Below, in pieces: positions 34,294 to 46,273 of a stretch of 64,000 nucleotides of DNA. Both the position numbers and the translations under genes were made by a program. Each line of letters opens with the position of its first letter. The stretch's first letter is position 1. This DNA comes from Fagopyrum homotropicum (Eukaryota; Streptophyta; Magnoliopsida; Caryophyllales; Polygonaceae): positions 6,894,501 to 6,958,500 of the forward strand of contig BSWB01000001.1 in the NCBI GenBank assembly GCA_033239125.1. Direction: 5' to 3'. The notes under the pieces are model-generated. The model searched no databases. It worked only from the letters and a program-made list of their open reading frames with translations, and was not told the origin of the DNA.

Positions 34294-35528
34294 TTTTTTC
34301 TTCTGATTTTGTTGGAGTTGATATGCGGAAATGAAGTGAAGGGGTGATTTGCTCTGTCACTGGTATTCAATTGCTTTTGTGGTACAACGGTCGGATTTTT
34401 GTATTTACCATCAAGTAAATGGAAATTTCACTTCATCTGCAACGGTTATATTTTCTCAGCTTGGGAGTTTTCTGGCAAAAAAATAAATTGCAAACGGGCT
34501 TTCTGGATTGGCCCATTGTGTATATGGGCTTTCTTATCAGCCTGAATTTTTATTTCCTAAATGGGCCTTCCAGGAATATCATCAATCACTATTTATGCAG
34601 TATATTTTTTTTAAAAGGTTAGTTTGCGGTTCGATCTGCTTTGCCGCTCTACGTCTGAATAGGGTAGATAGTCGTGACCCATTTTGGGATACCCTCTCCA
34701 TATTACTAATTTTTTCATACATAGAGGATTCAAATCTTCAGGCTAACACTTAAAGAGACTTTACCACTAGACCAACTGAGTATCGGTTATTTATGCACTA
34801 TTTATCCTTTATAAAACTAATGATAGACAGTAGCAAGCAATGCACGTTAATTATTTATTCGTAAATCCGACGTCTTGCAAATAACATGAACCTGAAATAA
34901 CAAAAAAAGTGACATGAACTCATTTAATCAACACGAAACTAAAAAAATGTGGATAGAAGTTAAGTATTTTTTTATTTTTCGGTAGAAATGTCAAGTCTTG
35001 ATTGTAAGATGTGAGTTTTCTTTGCAGATAGGATGGGTGATCATTAGGAATTCTCATACAAGTACCACTAGCGACTGATATGAACGATGCGTTGCTGACG
35101 TTGTTATTAACACATAAGTGTTTGCTCTTCTAGAGGACCTCCAAAAGGCCGTGAATATCGGGGTTACGTCCATCGAATTTGAGGGTGAAGACAATCAATG
35201 GAAACCACCTTGAAAATGTGATCATATCTGATATTACCATTTTATTGTCTAGCTTTGAAAAATGCATCATTCATCATATATATATTTTCATACTTGAAAA
35301 CTTCAATTGTGTCTAGATATTTTAGGAAGAACGGTTTCTAGAAACTGATCTCCAAATTACTTGGAAACTTCAATTGTGTCTTGTGCTTAAAGGACGGTTG
35401 TTCCCTTGTTTAACCATCTCATATTCAAGCAATCAAACTGAATACAAGCAATTGATTCCATGGATCCATTTACAAATAAAAAAGATGAAGATACTGATAA
35501 ACTCCAAAATCCAAATACTGGTTAAACT
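34294..35528. other. Intergenic between the membrane-protein gene and SEC15
   Basis: The only defined structure is the SINE at 34600-34787. The remainder is AT-rich and without a gene; about 35200-35528 is presumably the 3' UTR and flank of the SEC15 gene. Confidence 0.6.
34600..34787 (-). mobile_element. tRNA-derived SINE with 10-bp target duplication
   Basis: A 188-bp body is flanked by the perfect duplication TATTTATGCA (34590-34599 and 34788-34797). On the minus strand the 5' part reads ACTCAGTTGGTCTAGTGGTA (A box, polymerase III) and, about 30 nt on, GATTTGAATCC (B box). The unrelated body ends CTAACC then TTTT and a run of eight A before ATATACTG. tRNA-related head, body, A-rich tail and target duplication together define a SINE. 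The head most resembles a tRNA with a TCTAGTGGTA D-loop. It should have been transcribed by RNA polymerase III and moved by a LINE. Confidence 0.88.
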
Positions 35529-37898
35529 TCAACTAAAATCACGCAATCTTCTCTTCAAAGCTTCCATGGATTTCTTGCGAGAGCTTTGCTTGGCATTCCG
35601 ATTCGCAAGACTACCAAAGAGAGTATCAGAAGAGTCCTTCAACTTATCACAGATAATCGCAACCTTCTTATACTCCAACGAGCTATAATTCCTCTGCCTT
35701 ATCACCGGATTCATAAAATTCTCCGGCTGATTACTCGTCAACAAATTCAGCAACTGCCGAGCCTCAATCAAATACTCCAAAAAACTCCCATCAGGAAACT
35801 CTTGACTCAACCCAGAACTATGAAACTTATCATCAGCAAAATCCTCAAGAATCTTAAGATCATTATTCACACCAATAACCGAATTCGCAGAAAACCTCTT
35901 AACATTATCACTAAGAAAAGCTGAGATGATCGAGTTTGATACATGTTCAAGTGCCCCTGTCCCAACTTTATAAGCAGCATCTGCAGGCAAAACCTGCTGA
36001 GCAGTTGACATGAGTGAATCAAGAATACTGATCACTTCATTCATATACTCATGTGGATGCTCAGGCACATCTTCTGATGTCCAGTTAATTTTTTCAGACA
36101 ACATCAGATGATCATCTAACTTACTGTTAACCAAACCCAACATTGCAATATAACATGCATCTCTTGAAGTCTTGAGCACAACCTTCGCCTCCAACGCAGA
36201 CTTCGGCCGCTCGGCTATTCTTAACGGGACGCCGCATTGCTGTGCAGCTACCTTAAGGAAGAAATCACAAGCCCTTTCGAGTACATAAACATTCGCAGCA
36301 ATCTGCATTGCGTGCGACACGTTTAAATCCCCATCACTGATCTTATCAAGGATAATCTCGTTTAGTATATCGATTAGTAGCTTGTCTATGTACTTTCGTA
36401 CCACATCAAACAGATTCATGTCACCTCCATCAGATAGATAGTCTACACAGTCCTTGATAAAGGATCTGATGATACGACAGATATCCGGAACCATACGGGA
36501 GAATGGCGCGACGTACGGAAACGCCGGCGTGGTGTCTGAGGATTGGATTTGGAATGAGACAATGTTGGAAATGTAATCTGATTCTTTCTTTAACACCATT
36601 TGCTCGTATGTATCGTTTGCGACTATGTCAGTGATCTGTTTACTGCATTCGTCGAGTAGAAGCTTGTGGTATTTCTCCTTGGTGCTTTCTAAAAGGTCCA
36701 GGAAAGTACCAACATCATATCCATATGATCTGAGAGTGGTGGCGAGCAGCATTACATAGTCTTTGATCAGGAGAAGTTGAGCTGTGTTGTGAATCCGCGC
36801 AAATTGAACCTCTAACATACTTGTAGTCTTGTAAACAGCTCCTTCCCACATTGTATCAACCTGATTTTGAATCAATAAGCCTCCTGCTGTTCTTAAAACT
36901 CGATCTTCGACAATGAAGTAGCCTGCAACAAGAGCTAAAAGAGTCTGATAGTATTCGAGAAACGGATGGGAGGAGGGGATTTGTAGATCGGAGTTGAGTT
37001 GGAGTACGCGGTTGTTGTAGTAGTATTCGCGGAGCTTTTCTGTAACACCAAGGCATTTGTAGATGTGGAAAGCTCGGTATATAGGAGTAAGATCGAATTT
37101 CAGAGCGGAGTTTTCATCACTGTCTTCTACGTCTAAAGAGTAAGCGAAAACAGCTAATCCTGATTGGCTTTTCTCTTCGACTTCTCTTTGTTGTGCTAGC
37201 ATCTCCTTCTCTCTTTGGCGAGCTAAAGATGTTTGAGCAATGGCGAGCTGACCGATGACCTTGGCGTCTCCTCTGATGTTAGCTAGCCAATCATTGACTT
37301 CAGAAGTGACTTTCTTCTCAATATAGATCTTCATAGCAGGGATTCTCTTAGCAACCACAGATTTAATGGATTTGACAAGAATGTGTTGCAGATAATTCTT
37401 CTCGACTAATTCAATTGTTTTCAAAGCAGGGTAGAATCGGAGCTCTGAAACATGGTCATTACACTTGGAGCACAACTCCAGTACCTGAACGCAGAGCTTC
37501 GCCATCTTAACCGCCTCGCTCACGTTCTTCTTGATGGCGTAGGATTCGACCAGATGATCGAGTTTCCCCAAAAGAGCAATCCCGACATCTTGCAACTTGA
37601 AATTGTTTGTTTGGAGGACACATTTGAGTTCTTCGGTGTCAACAAGGACTCCTCGGAGCTCGTCGACAGCAACAATGAACTCCTCGTAGTGAACCCTACA
37701 GAGCTCCTCGATCTCGGTTTCCTTCTTCTTCACCACATTTCGGAGCTGCTGAAGAAGGGGCTCAGGCTTGCCGGCCTCAAAAGCATGCCGAACAAGAGGA
37801 CTCAAATCCTCCTCGTTTCCAATTAGGGTTGCAAGAACAAGATCCTCGCTCGTCTCACCATTCTCTGCTGTAGTTCTCCTTTTTGCTTTAGCGTTCAT
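35529..37898 (-). CDS. SEC15A: Exocyst complex component SEC15 (SEC15A type)
   Basis: A single uninterrupted exon encodes 789 aa, the expected length and structure for plant SEC15 genes. The N-terminus (KRRTTAENGETSEDLVLATL, then VRHAFEAGKPEPLL and HYEEFIVAVDELRGVL) and the end (ANRNAKQSSRKKSMEALKRR) are characteristic of SEC15A rather than SEC15B. Residues about 50-250 form the N-terminal coiled-coil tethering region, with a heptad-rich stretch near 200-245 (ARQREKEMLAQQREVEE). The C-terminal half is the helical SEC15 domain that contacts Rab GTPases and SEC10 in the exocyst. The complex tethers secretory vesicles to the plasma membrane. No damage is visible. The gene lies 579 bp downstream of the permease stop, same strand. 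Confidence 0.96.
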   Translation of the reverse strand: MNAKAKRRTTAENGETSEDLVLATLIGNEEDLSPLVRHAFEAGKPEPLLQQLRNVVKKKETEIEELCRVHYEEFIVAVDELRGVLVDTEELKCVLQTNNFKLQDVGIALLGKLDHLVESYAIKKNVSEAVKMAKLCVQVLELCSKCNDHVSELRFYPALKTIELVEKNYLQHILVKSIKSVVAKRIPAMKIYIEKKVTSEVNDWLANIRGDAKVIGQLAIAQTSLARQREKEMLAQQREVEEKSQSGLAVFAYSLDVEDSDENSALKFDLTPIYRAFHIYKCLGVTEKLREYYYNNRVLQLNSDLQIPSSHPFLEYYQTLLALVAGYFIVEDRVLRTAGGLLIQNQVDTMWEGAVYKTTSMLEVQFARIHNTAQLLLIKDYVMLLATTLRSYGYDVGTFLDLLESTKEKYHKLLLDECSKQITDIVANDTYEQMVLKKESDYISNIVSFQIQSSDTTPAFPYVAPFSRMVPDICRIIRSFIKDCVDYLSDGGDMNLFDVVRKYIDKLLIDILNEIILDKISDGDLNVSHAMQIAANVYVLERACDFFLKVAAQQCGVPLRIAERPKSALEAKVVLKTSRDACYIAMLGLVNSKLDDHLMLSEKINWTSEDVPEHPHEYMNEVISILDSLMSTAQQVLPADAAYKVGTGALEHVSNSIISAFLSDNVKRFSANSVIGVNNDLKILEDFADDKFHSSGLSQEFPDGSFLEYLIEARQLLNLLTSNQPENFMNPVIRQRNYSSLEYKKVAIICDKLKDSSDTLFGSLANRNAKQSSRKKSMEALKRRLRDFS

Positions 37899-38477
37899 GG
37901 TTTTATCTCAATGCTGCAATTCGGTATTCAACCGCAATATACGTTAATTACTCCACAAATAACAATCAAACAAATCCATATTTTTTTCAAAATTGCGAGC
38001 ATACAGAGGTGATAACTCACTGATTTTCAGTCGACACATTCGTAGGATGGATGAATTTTTTATTTCAATGGAAATATAAATTAGGGTTTCGTTTCATCTG
38101 TGTTTGCCATTGAACCTCATCATTCAGTCCTCAATTCTTTTCGGATTCATAAATTATTAGTCCCGCCATTTTAGGGCTTCTTCTTCATGCCATCGAAAAA
38201 GTCTAATTCAGATGCGATATTTCTTCGTACTTTACAGGGCGTCGATCTGAATCTCATTTCTGTTCAACAAACATCCCCGTTTTAGCATTGAGAACACCTA
38301 CATCTAAGGATCGTATCACTAATTTTCTTTTAAATATTTCGATGTGGGACAAATTCATTCCAATAATACAATTGAACATTTTCTTTAATGGATCAAATGT
38401 CTCACTGGGGGAAACTGATGTACATTATACAATATATACAAATAAATTCCCCATCCAAAAAATTTCACACTTTTTTT

Positions 38478-41400
38478 TCAGCTAAATGTTGCAGTGAGGA
38501 GACCTTGAACAGAGCCAACCAAGGCTGCAACGCTCAACACAAACAACATAAAGCTAAAAACGCGGAGCAGCAAGCCTTGTTGAGACCAACCCCCAACTTT
38601 CTGCTTCTTCATGTAAATCTCAATGGGAAAATAAATGGTAAGGGGCCAGAAATTTAGGGCTCCAAGCAGCCCCAACACCTGGTTGAAGTATGGGAAGCTC
38701 ATCGCGAGCCCGGTTGTCGATACTACGTACGCTGTTCGGAAGGTTAACCGGAGAAGGTTAAGATCGAGCGGTAGACCACATATCTTGACGGTGTAGTTCC
38801 GGTGAACGAAGCTGCTTGTTGGAAACTTCTCCTTTATCAACCCTTCTACGAATGTGAACACCGGCTGGCTGTATATCTTGTTTACACAAAAAAAAAACAA
38901 AGAAATTGAGTCGTACATCTTTATAATCAATGTATATCGATCGATTCATTTGAGAATTTAAAAGCCTAACACACCTTTTTTGACGACGCCAAACTTAATG
39001 GTATCAAATATGCTTTAGTACAGACTACCTCTATAAGATAATTATCTTTTAACCGATTTTCGTTTAAAAAAAAATGTGGGATAATTTTGATAGTTTTAAG
39101 GTAGGTACCTGGTAGCCTCCGACAAGGTGAAGAACAACGCAAGCATTAGCGAAGTCAATGAGCCAATAAGGCTCATAGAATCCGAATCCGGTGAGAAGGT
39201 TTCCGGGGGTGTCATCACCAAAGGCGGCGTAGCCAAAGCATCCACAGAAAAGATAGAAGAAGGTGGTGATGCCAATGGCTGCCACCGACGCCTTCTTCAT
39301 TGTCCGGCCTTCCGGTGGCCCTTGAGGTGGGCGTTTCAAGGTGTCTTGGATTTCCAACACGATTATCGAGTACGGGTATGCAAACGCTATGTCTCCTAAC
39401 GCTTGCAATGACAAGTATATTTTCTCCGATAGGGACGACGACGTTATTCCCGTTACGCTTCCCTTGACCGCTCCGTTTTCTATAACTTTAGCAATGCCGA
39501 GGCCGAGACCGATGGAGGAGTAGGTGAAGGACATGGCAGCAGCCAAGGCGGAGAGCCACTCCATGTCGTGAAAGTTCGGGATTTGAGACATGATAATCTG
39601 AACAGCTCCGAACAACACCATGTAGTAAGTGTCGCTGTATGAGCACGACGCTGAATGTCCTTCGTCGTGGTAACAATTCGCCTTCTGAATCGCTCTGAAG
39701 TAAATAATTTTTTTACAGTCAATCATGGTAAAAAAAAAAAAAAAAAGATGTAGATTTACTGCTGTTTTGGGTAAATTAGCGTTGCGTTTTACCTCATGCT
39801 TACAGCCGCTGTAATTGTATAAGCGAGTCCCGCGCCGTACAAGCTCTCGTTAACAAGCACCGCACATGCTCTTTGATGAGTTTTATCTGTTGGAATATTT
39901 CAATATTATTTAAAATTTCCATAATTATGTCACCTAATAATCAACTATAACAACAGGAACAACGGTAATAATATAAAATTTAATAAAAAAATATATAAAA
40001 TCACTTTCTTGTGATATCGATCTTCATATTTAGTTGTTTAGTTAATTTAATCACATGTTTAGATTTTTTTTTAATAAATGATATGTTTAGATTAAGACCC
40101 TTAAACTCTTCAATGTAGTTATACAAAGGCTAGGGCATGTTTCGGGTTAGTTTATTCGAACTCGTTCAATTTTCAAATAACCTAAATATAAAATTTAGGT
40201 TTAACTCACTCATTTAAAAACGTGTCTAGCTTAAGTATGTCAATGCTCAGTTAAAATCACGCTATACTATAGAATTGTTATATTAGTTTAAGTTTTAACC
40301 CGTTCATTTTCTAAACAAACTGAATACAAATAATAAGCTAAATTAAATTTTAGATTTTGCTCATTCACAAATGTCAACATGTTTAATGTTTATAAACATA
40401 TCGATGATGGTCTCAAATTGTATGTTGAATAAAACTACTTACAACGAAGAAAGCAAAGTCAAACATACCTAAATAACGGCTAACCGCTTGCATATAAGAA
40501 GTGTTACACTCTTCTTCTTCATCGGCCTTCTCAGGATCAAGCTTACCGGTACGATAACAATCACATAGTAGAAAGGCGGAGACAAGAGAGATAGCGGCAA
40601 AGAGAAACAATGCGAGGGGGCCTCCGATCCAGCCGAGCTGGGCTATGCTCCAAGCAAGGGATAGCACACCGGCGCCTATAACGCCGGTGATTATGTGGGC
40701 GACTGCAGTCCATATTGTCCCTGTATGCGTATTCATGTAAGACTTTTAGAAGTGATCGAGTTTGATGGTTCGAATGTTATGTATCTAAGTTGAATGTGAT
40801 ATTAACCACAAATAATTGTGCGGTCCCTGCCCATCCATCCTCTCTTAGTGCCCGTTTGATTTTAACTCTGAAATCGAAAACGGAATGGAAACGAATCTAG
40901 TCAATACGTATACCCTTATTCATTAAAATTTTTGGAATCATTCCTTGTGGTGTGATGGAGTTGAAGTATAATTTGATTACTTTTGATACCCTATAGGGCA
41001 ACAAAATGAGGGAAATCAAGTGGATTTTGCCTTAATTCATAAGAAATGATTCCACAAAATTTTATAAATAAGGATATACATATGGACTAAATTCGTTTCC
41101 ATTTCGTTTTTGTTTTCGCAGCCGGAACCAAACGAGTCCTTCTACTTACTTGGCCGGCTTTCTTAATGTGGACATATTATGACGGTCCATCCCTAAGATA
41201 ACGTCATGCTTTGGTGTCCAAATTTTCAACTTACAATATACGTTATCTATTTTAGTCCTACATCTATGGATACTAGTATATAGAATTGGATTATGTTCGA
41301 AAATGAAAGTTTTGGAATACTTGCGTAGTTTTGTAAACTTTGAAAGTTGTTTGATGTGATTTTATAATGTATGAGATACATCATCATTTGCGTAAAATAT

Positions 41401-42916
41401 AGATATTTTGTACTTATCAAATATATGTTGTATTTAAGTAATTATTTATCGAAACAATTTGGTTTACTAGATTTTTTTAGACTTTTTCTACTTTTGTGTT
41501 TGATAAATGTACCTTGAGAGAGGAGTGTGTAGAGTTTGAAAATAAATACAAAAGGTTGAGATATATTTACTTAATTGAAATATTAAAGTCTATTTACTAC
41601 TCTACTTTTTAAAAAAAACCTAATTATCAAAATTGTCCATTATTATTTCCTTTGATTTACATTATTTGTACATCTACTATTGTTCACACATATTAAGAAA
41701 GACTAAAATGAAAATATAAAAAAGGAAATTCATTATAATATTACTCTTTTCAATAAAAGTATTTCAATGTAATAATTTTTTTCATCTTCAAAACTAATAC
41801 AATTAGTTATAATTACAACACTATCAATGATGATAATAATTTTTTTAATACATACAAATGAGCAGTTTTCAATATTATAATTATACAAATTATATAAGGT
41901 TCCAACCTAACATACTACGAGTCTAGATGCATCAACCTTAAATTATAAGTATAGCTTGAGCATCCTATTATTTTTTGAAACAATTTGGTTTATTAGACTT
42001 TTTCTAGTTTTGTGTTTAGTAAATGTACCTCTTGAGAGAAGAGTGTGTAGAGTTTGAAAATAAATTCAAAAAGTTAGGATATATTTACTTAATTGAAATA
42101 TTAAAAAGCCTAGTTATTACTATAATTTTTCAAAAAGGTCTATTTACTAAAATTGCCCTTATTTTTTTTTGGGTTACGTGACTTGTAAGTATTTGTCTAT
42201 GTAATAACTAATTAATGCGCATTAAAAAGATAAACAATATGCTATATTGCTACATTTGATTTTGTTTAACACCTTAATGTTTTAACCTAAACATCCTATT
42301 TGATTAAATTTAAAAATATTTGAAATTTTTACTATGATTTTTTGTACTCCTTTCAACATATAATATAAATCATTCTAATACCCGTCAAATTTTTAATAAA
42401 TATATTAAATAAAATTATATATTATTATTCTTTCCTTTTTTATTGATTTTATCGCTTATATGATCATCTCTTCTTTATATATATATAATACTTCCAGAAG
42501 AATTAAAAAAATGTAAAATCTCCAATCTATTTGATTAAATTAAAAAATTAGTAAAATGTATTGTGTTATTAAATTGAGAGATTATCAACTAAAATTTATA
42601 TGGCTATTGAATATCTACATATAATAAATATGTCAACGATGATTCAGAAAAGAATACAGAAAACTCAGTTGAATTTGACAAATAGATTGAATTTGATGTG
42701 GCTGTAAACCTTACTGTGCATCAAGATTCAATATAAGCAAATTCCGATGATCAACCCAAAAATCACGATTAATAAGTACGAAAAGTAATAAAATGTTTAA
42801 AAAATCATAGTAAATTACAAGAAAAAGAAGAAATAATTACCAGTTCTATGCACAGATGGAAGCAATGGAGCTTGAAGCGCACTTTGACCTTCTTCACCAT
42901 CTCTGGATAAACCCAT
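38478..42916 (-). CDS. Amino acid permease, AAP family (AAP7-like)
   Basis: Five exons (minus, 5' to 3'): 42916-42841, 40720-40469, 39886-39793, 39694-39109, 38876-38478, all GT-AG, giving 468 aa. It is an AAAP-family proton/amino acid symporter with about eleven transmembrane helices, expected at the plasma membrane. Landmarks are TAVAHIITGVIGAGVLSLAW (helix 1), QLGWIGGP, SYSDTYYMVLFGAVQ, GDIAFAYPYS, TPGNLLTGFGFYEPYWLIDF, FRTAYVVSTT, and FPYFNQVLGLLGALNFWPL near the C-terminus. The first exon encodes only the soluble N-terminus and is separated by a 2.1-kb intron that carries a MITE and two copies of a dispersed repeat. Within AAPs it looks closest to AAP7-like proteins, from memory; substrate preference cannot be read from sequence. 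Confidence 0.93.
40848..41139. mobile_element. MITE in intron 1 of the amino acid permease
   Basis: The left end runs TGCCCGTTTGATTTTAACTC and on to GAATGGAAACGAATCTAGTC. The reverse complement of the right end runs GGACTCGTTTGGTTCCGGCT and on to GAAATGGAAACGAATTTAGTC. Long imperfect inverted repeats thus frame about 290 bp with no coding capacity. A target duplication could not be settled. Confidence 0.65.
41451..42158. repeat. Two direct copies of a 180-bp dispersed repeat (permease intron 1)
   Basis: Copies at 41451-41638 and 41977-42158 share GAAACAATTTGGTTTA at the start, GTGTGTAGAGTTTGAAAATAA in the middle, ATATTTACTTAATTGAAATA, and an AAAATTG end. A third, inverted copy lies at 43619-43779 upstream of the same gene. 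They may be termini or fragments of one DNA transposon family; no transposase is seen. Confidence 0.75.
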
Positions 42917-43042
42917 CTTCAACACAAATATCAATTGAAGATGCCGACGCTTAAAAATCCTCACGGCGACGGAATCAAAGCGTCGGAAGATTTGCTACCG
43001 CCTTCACGGTGGTTTGCAGAATTGCTTGAATGTCTTCGTCGG

Positions 43043-43052
43043 CTTTTTATAG
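43043..43052 (-). promoter_or_regulatory. Candidate TATA box of the amino acid permease
   Basis: On the minus strand this reads CTATAAAAAG, a near-ideal plant TATA box, about 130 bp upstream of the proposed start codon at 42916. That leaves room for a leader of roughly 100 nt. Confidence 0.55.
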
Positions 43053-43618
43053 AATGATACCTTACTTTCTCAGATTGTCCATTGACAAATCGAAGCTTTG
43101 CTTGACGAATGACGAATGACACCACCCAAGTAATATTAATTAAATAAATCAAATTATAAGATTAAATCTATGCTGATCTGTCTGTTTTTGGAGATTTCAC
43201 TTCTCGATCTTATTTTTCATTGATGTACTTTATTTATTTCAAATTATAATATAGTATTAAAAATATATAAATAACAATGATGTTTAAATATGATTATTTA
43301 TATGTTATTATCATATTCTATTTTTTGTATTTAAATATCACATAAATTTATTTGAGATTTAACATCTTTAAAAATGTCTTAATATATTTTAAAAAACAAA
43401 TACTTTAAATTTACCACAAAATTATAAATTCTGAAAATTTCTATTTTACTGTATGATATAGGAGATTTATAATAGTAATTATATAAAAATAGGAAAATAA
43501 GCATTTTAAATTAGTAGTTTTATCATTTTTTTTAAAATTAAAATTGTTATAGGAGAAAGTTACCATAACCTTCTATAAATAAAAATAAATTATATTCTGT
43601 ACTCAATATTTTTTTTTT

Positions 43619-43779
43619 GGGCAATTTTGATAACTAGGACTTTTTCAAAAACTATAGTAGTAACTAGGTTTTTTAATGTTTCAATTAAGTAAATATACCC
43701 CAATTTTTTGTATTTATTCTCGAGAGGTACATTTACTAAACACAAAAGTAGAAAAAACCTAGTAAACCAAATTATTTCA
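43619..43779 (-). repeat. Inverted third copy of the 180-bp repeat
   Basis: This is the reverse complement of the repeat at 41451-41638 and 41977-42158. GGGCAATTTTGATAACTAGG corresponds to the AAATTGCCC end, and AAACCAAATTATTTC to the GAAACAATTTGG start. It lies in the upstream region of the permease gene. Confidence 0.75.
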
Positions 43780-44374
43780 TTTTTTTTTCAAAAAAAAAAA
43801 GAATTTCTTCATATTTATAAGCCAAATAAATTACCAAAAATAATGTGAAAGACTACACCATAAGGTTCCTGCTGATTATGTTGCATTAGCATTAATTTAA
43901 CACAATTCCATTTCCAGTAACTATACTATTAATGTAAATATTAGAGGAGCTATACACCTCTACGGATCTATCTGTATTTAGGGTAAAAATCTCTCTTATT
44001 CGGTAAAGGTGTCATCTTCCTATTAGTCAAGTAGTAATTTCTTTCTTCTTTTCTTTAGTGAATAACCTTATACTATCTTCATCTCAGAACTTTTGACTTT
44101 CTTTAGCAATTAAAAAATTAAAAATAAAAATAAATGTCAGATTAGGAGAAAAAATCGATGTAAGTGGGAGAAGTCTCTCTGCAGAGATACTCATCCTGAC
44201 AGATTTCTGCCCACTTCACAAAAAAAAAAATTAAAAATTTATTTTTTTTGTTTTACCAAAATGTAGGGATGTAACAGGTTGATAAGAAATTTTTTGAGAA
44301 GTTCTGGGATGCAGATGCTCTTAATATCCTATAAATTATAAGTCGAATATTGTTTTCTCCAAAGATAATGGTGA

Positions 44375-44401
44375 CTAGTGTATTACCCGCACCCTTGTGC
44401 G
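44375..44401 (-). mobile_element. Helitron-like 3' terminus
   Basis: On the minus strand: CCCGCAC-AAGG-GTGCGGG, a 7-bp stem hairpin, then TAATACA and CTAG followed by T. A GC-rich hairpin about ten bases before CTRR, with T next, is the 3' end signature of Helitrons. The element body would extend to the right of this point; its 5' TC end was not found. Confidence 0.6.
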
Positions 44402-45309
44402 GGTTGAGTTTTAATAAAAATTTATTACTTAGAAATTCATATGTATATTTTTAAAAGATAAAAAAAAGAGAATGAAATTATAATTATTATTATGATTTTT
44501 AATTTTCTTTTACGTATTTTTCTCTTCTAATTAATTATATATTAAAAATATTTGTAATACATAGATTAATTTAGAGAAAATTGGTGTAGAAGGGCCCTTT
44601 TTGTATCCATGATATAAAATAGGCCCCTCTATTTTCTTCCAAAAAATAAAGCTAAAAGAAATTATAAATCATGGATAATAAGATAGCTATTTAAGGGCAA
44701 ATTAGTAATGTAGCATAATAACTGCCTAAAATTTAAAGATATATTAAATTAAAAAAAAGGCAACAACATGATACGGTATCTTCTACACCAATTTGTTAAA
44801 GATATATTAAATCCATAAAAAAAGGCAACAACATGATACGGTATCTTCTGTTCGTCTTCTTTCCTAAACATTTCATCCAAAAAATTAAGCGACATTCGGA
44901 ACCTCCATTGGATCGTGAGATTCTCCATTCGCAACCTCCATCTTCAAATCGTGAACTTCGACCGTCTTCAACCTCCTGTCTGATCTATTCTTTGTGTAAC
45001 AACAATCAATCCTTGTAAGTATTCCAAATTCTCTCAACAATATACCATTTTAATGGCTTCGATTTTGGTTCAAACCGAAAACAGTTGATGAACGTTTTCC
45101 CTAAAATCCATACTCAAAACCGCCATTGTTGATCTTTAACTACATGGCCTTAATTTTGAAATTATCCATTTCTGTGAAATTTATGTATTCGAATCAACAG
45201 TGATGAAAGATTATGTACATAATTTTAAGCAGATACATAAAAATCAACGCCACATAAATTTAACAACTACATAATATTAGCAGATACATAAATTTAACAA
45301 CTACATAAT

Positions 45310-46257
45310 CTTGCGTAGATCATTTGTATAGAAGTCTAAGACTTCTATTGTGAGTGGGTTGTTGGTGATATAGTTATCTTCTTGTGAGCAGGTTATGGGC
45401 TTCCTCCCTAAGGAAGCGAGAGTGTTGTGAGTTGAGTGTGGTGACGAGGTAAGTCTCCGGACTTACTTAGCTCGTATTCTTTGTATTAACGTTGATGTGT
45501 GTTGGGTGGTGTGTGTTTATTATTTATTATTTATAACAATTAAACCGGAATTAGGATTACCGACCTTTATATTATTTTGGCCCAAGTGTATGATAACGGG
45601 CGGTGACATCATCTGCCTAGCTCTTGCAAGAGTCTAGGAGGTTCTCGGCGACTAGCCGTGCTGGTTAGACGGTCGGAGGCATCCGTACCGTTCCATGCCG
45701 GAAATAGGGACCGAGGCGGGACCACGGTGGTCTCGTGTCACAAACCTAAGTTGAATTAGAACGGGATACGACTTAATAATAACAAAGATAATAAACCGGA
45801 TTGGTGTGTTTTTATGTATGTTGTATGCTTGTGATGAGATTACTTGTGTATGTGCCTTTCCCATTAATTCTAATGCTTCGAATATGAGCTAACGGTTTTA
45901 TACCGATTGTTGTAGATTGCCTTGCAGGTTAGGAATGCGGCCGAGAGATCCGGAAGAGTGGGTAGCCGGGGTTCCGTACATTTTAGGAGTGGGTTTTGGT
46001 TAGAGTCGAGTTTGTATATTATTCATGTATATTGTATATCACGTGGTGGCATTTGGCCCTTGGTGTTGCATATCGGCTGAAGTCTTTTGTTGTTTCTTTT
46101 GGGTTTTCTTTCATTGCATAAAAATGTATTTCGATTTTTGGCCTTTATTTGTTCCTTGTTGCAAGATCCGGTGAAATTGTTGTCAGGCTAAGGGTCGGGA
46201 CCCATTGTGAGGTCCCAACCCGTAGCGCCCCGAGTCCCGCGGATTCGGGGTGTTACA
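45310..46257 (+). repeat. Truncated 5' LTR (last 948 bp)
   Basis: It aligns without any indel to the last 948 bp of the 3' LTR (52513-53460). I counted only about half a dozen substitutions, for example GTGCTGG/GTGCTAG, TTAACG/TTAGCG and TTGTTCC/TTGTGCC. It ends GGGGTGTTACA directly before the primer-binding site. Confidence 0.92.
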
Positions 46258-46261
46258 TAAG

Positions 46262-46273
46262 TGGTATCAGAGC
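46262..46273 (+). promoter_or_regulatory. Primer-binding site (tRNA-iMet)
   Basis: TGGTATCAGAGC lies four bases after the 5' LTR end, the usual plant LTR-element primer site complementary to initiator methionine tRNA. Confidence 0.9.

Noticed and set aside
35586..37826. Open frames on the plus strand opposite SEC15
   Set aside because: These are mirror frames of a conserved coding exon (35586-35924, 37452-37826), with low-complexity translations.
39127..39523. Plus-strand open frames opposite the permease exon
   Set aside because: They are shadows of the AAP exon at 39109-39694.
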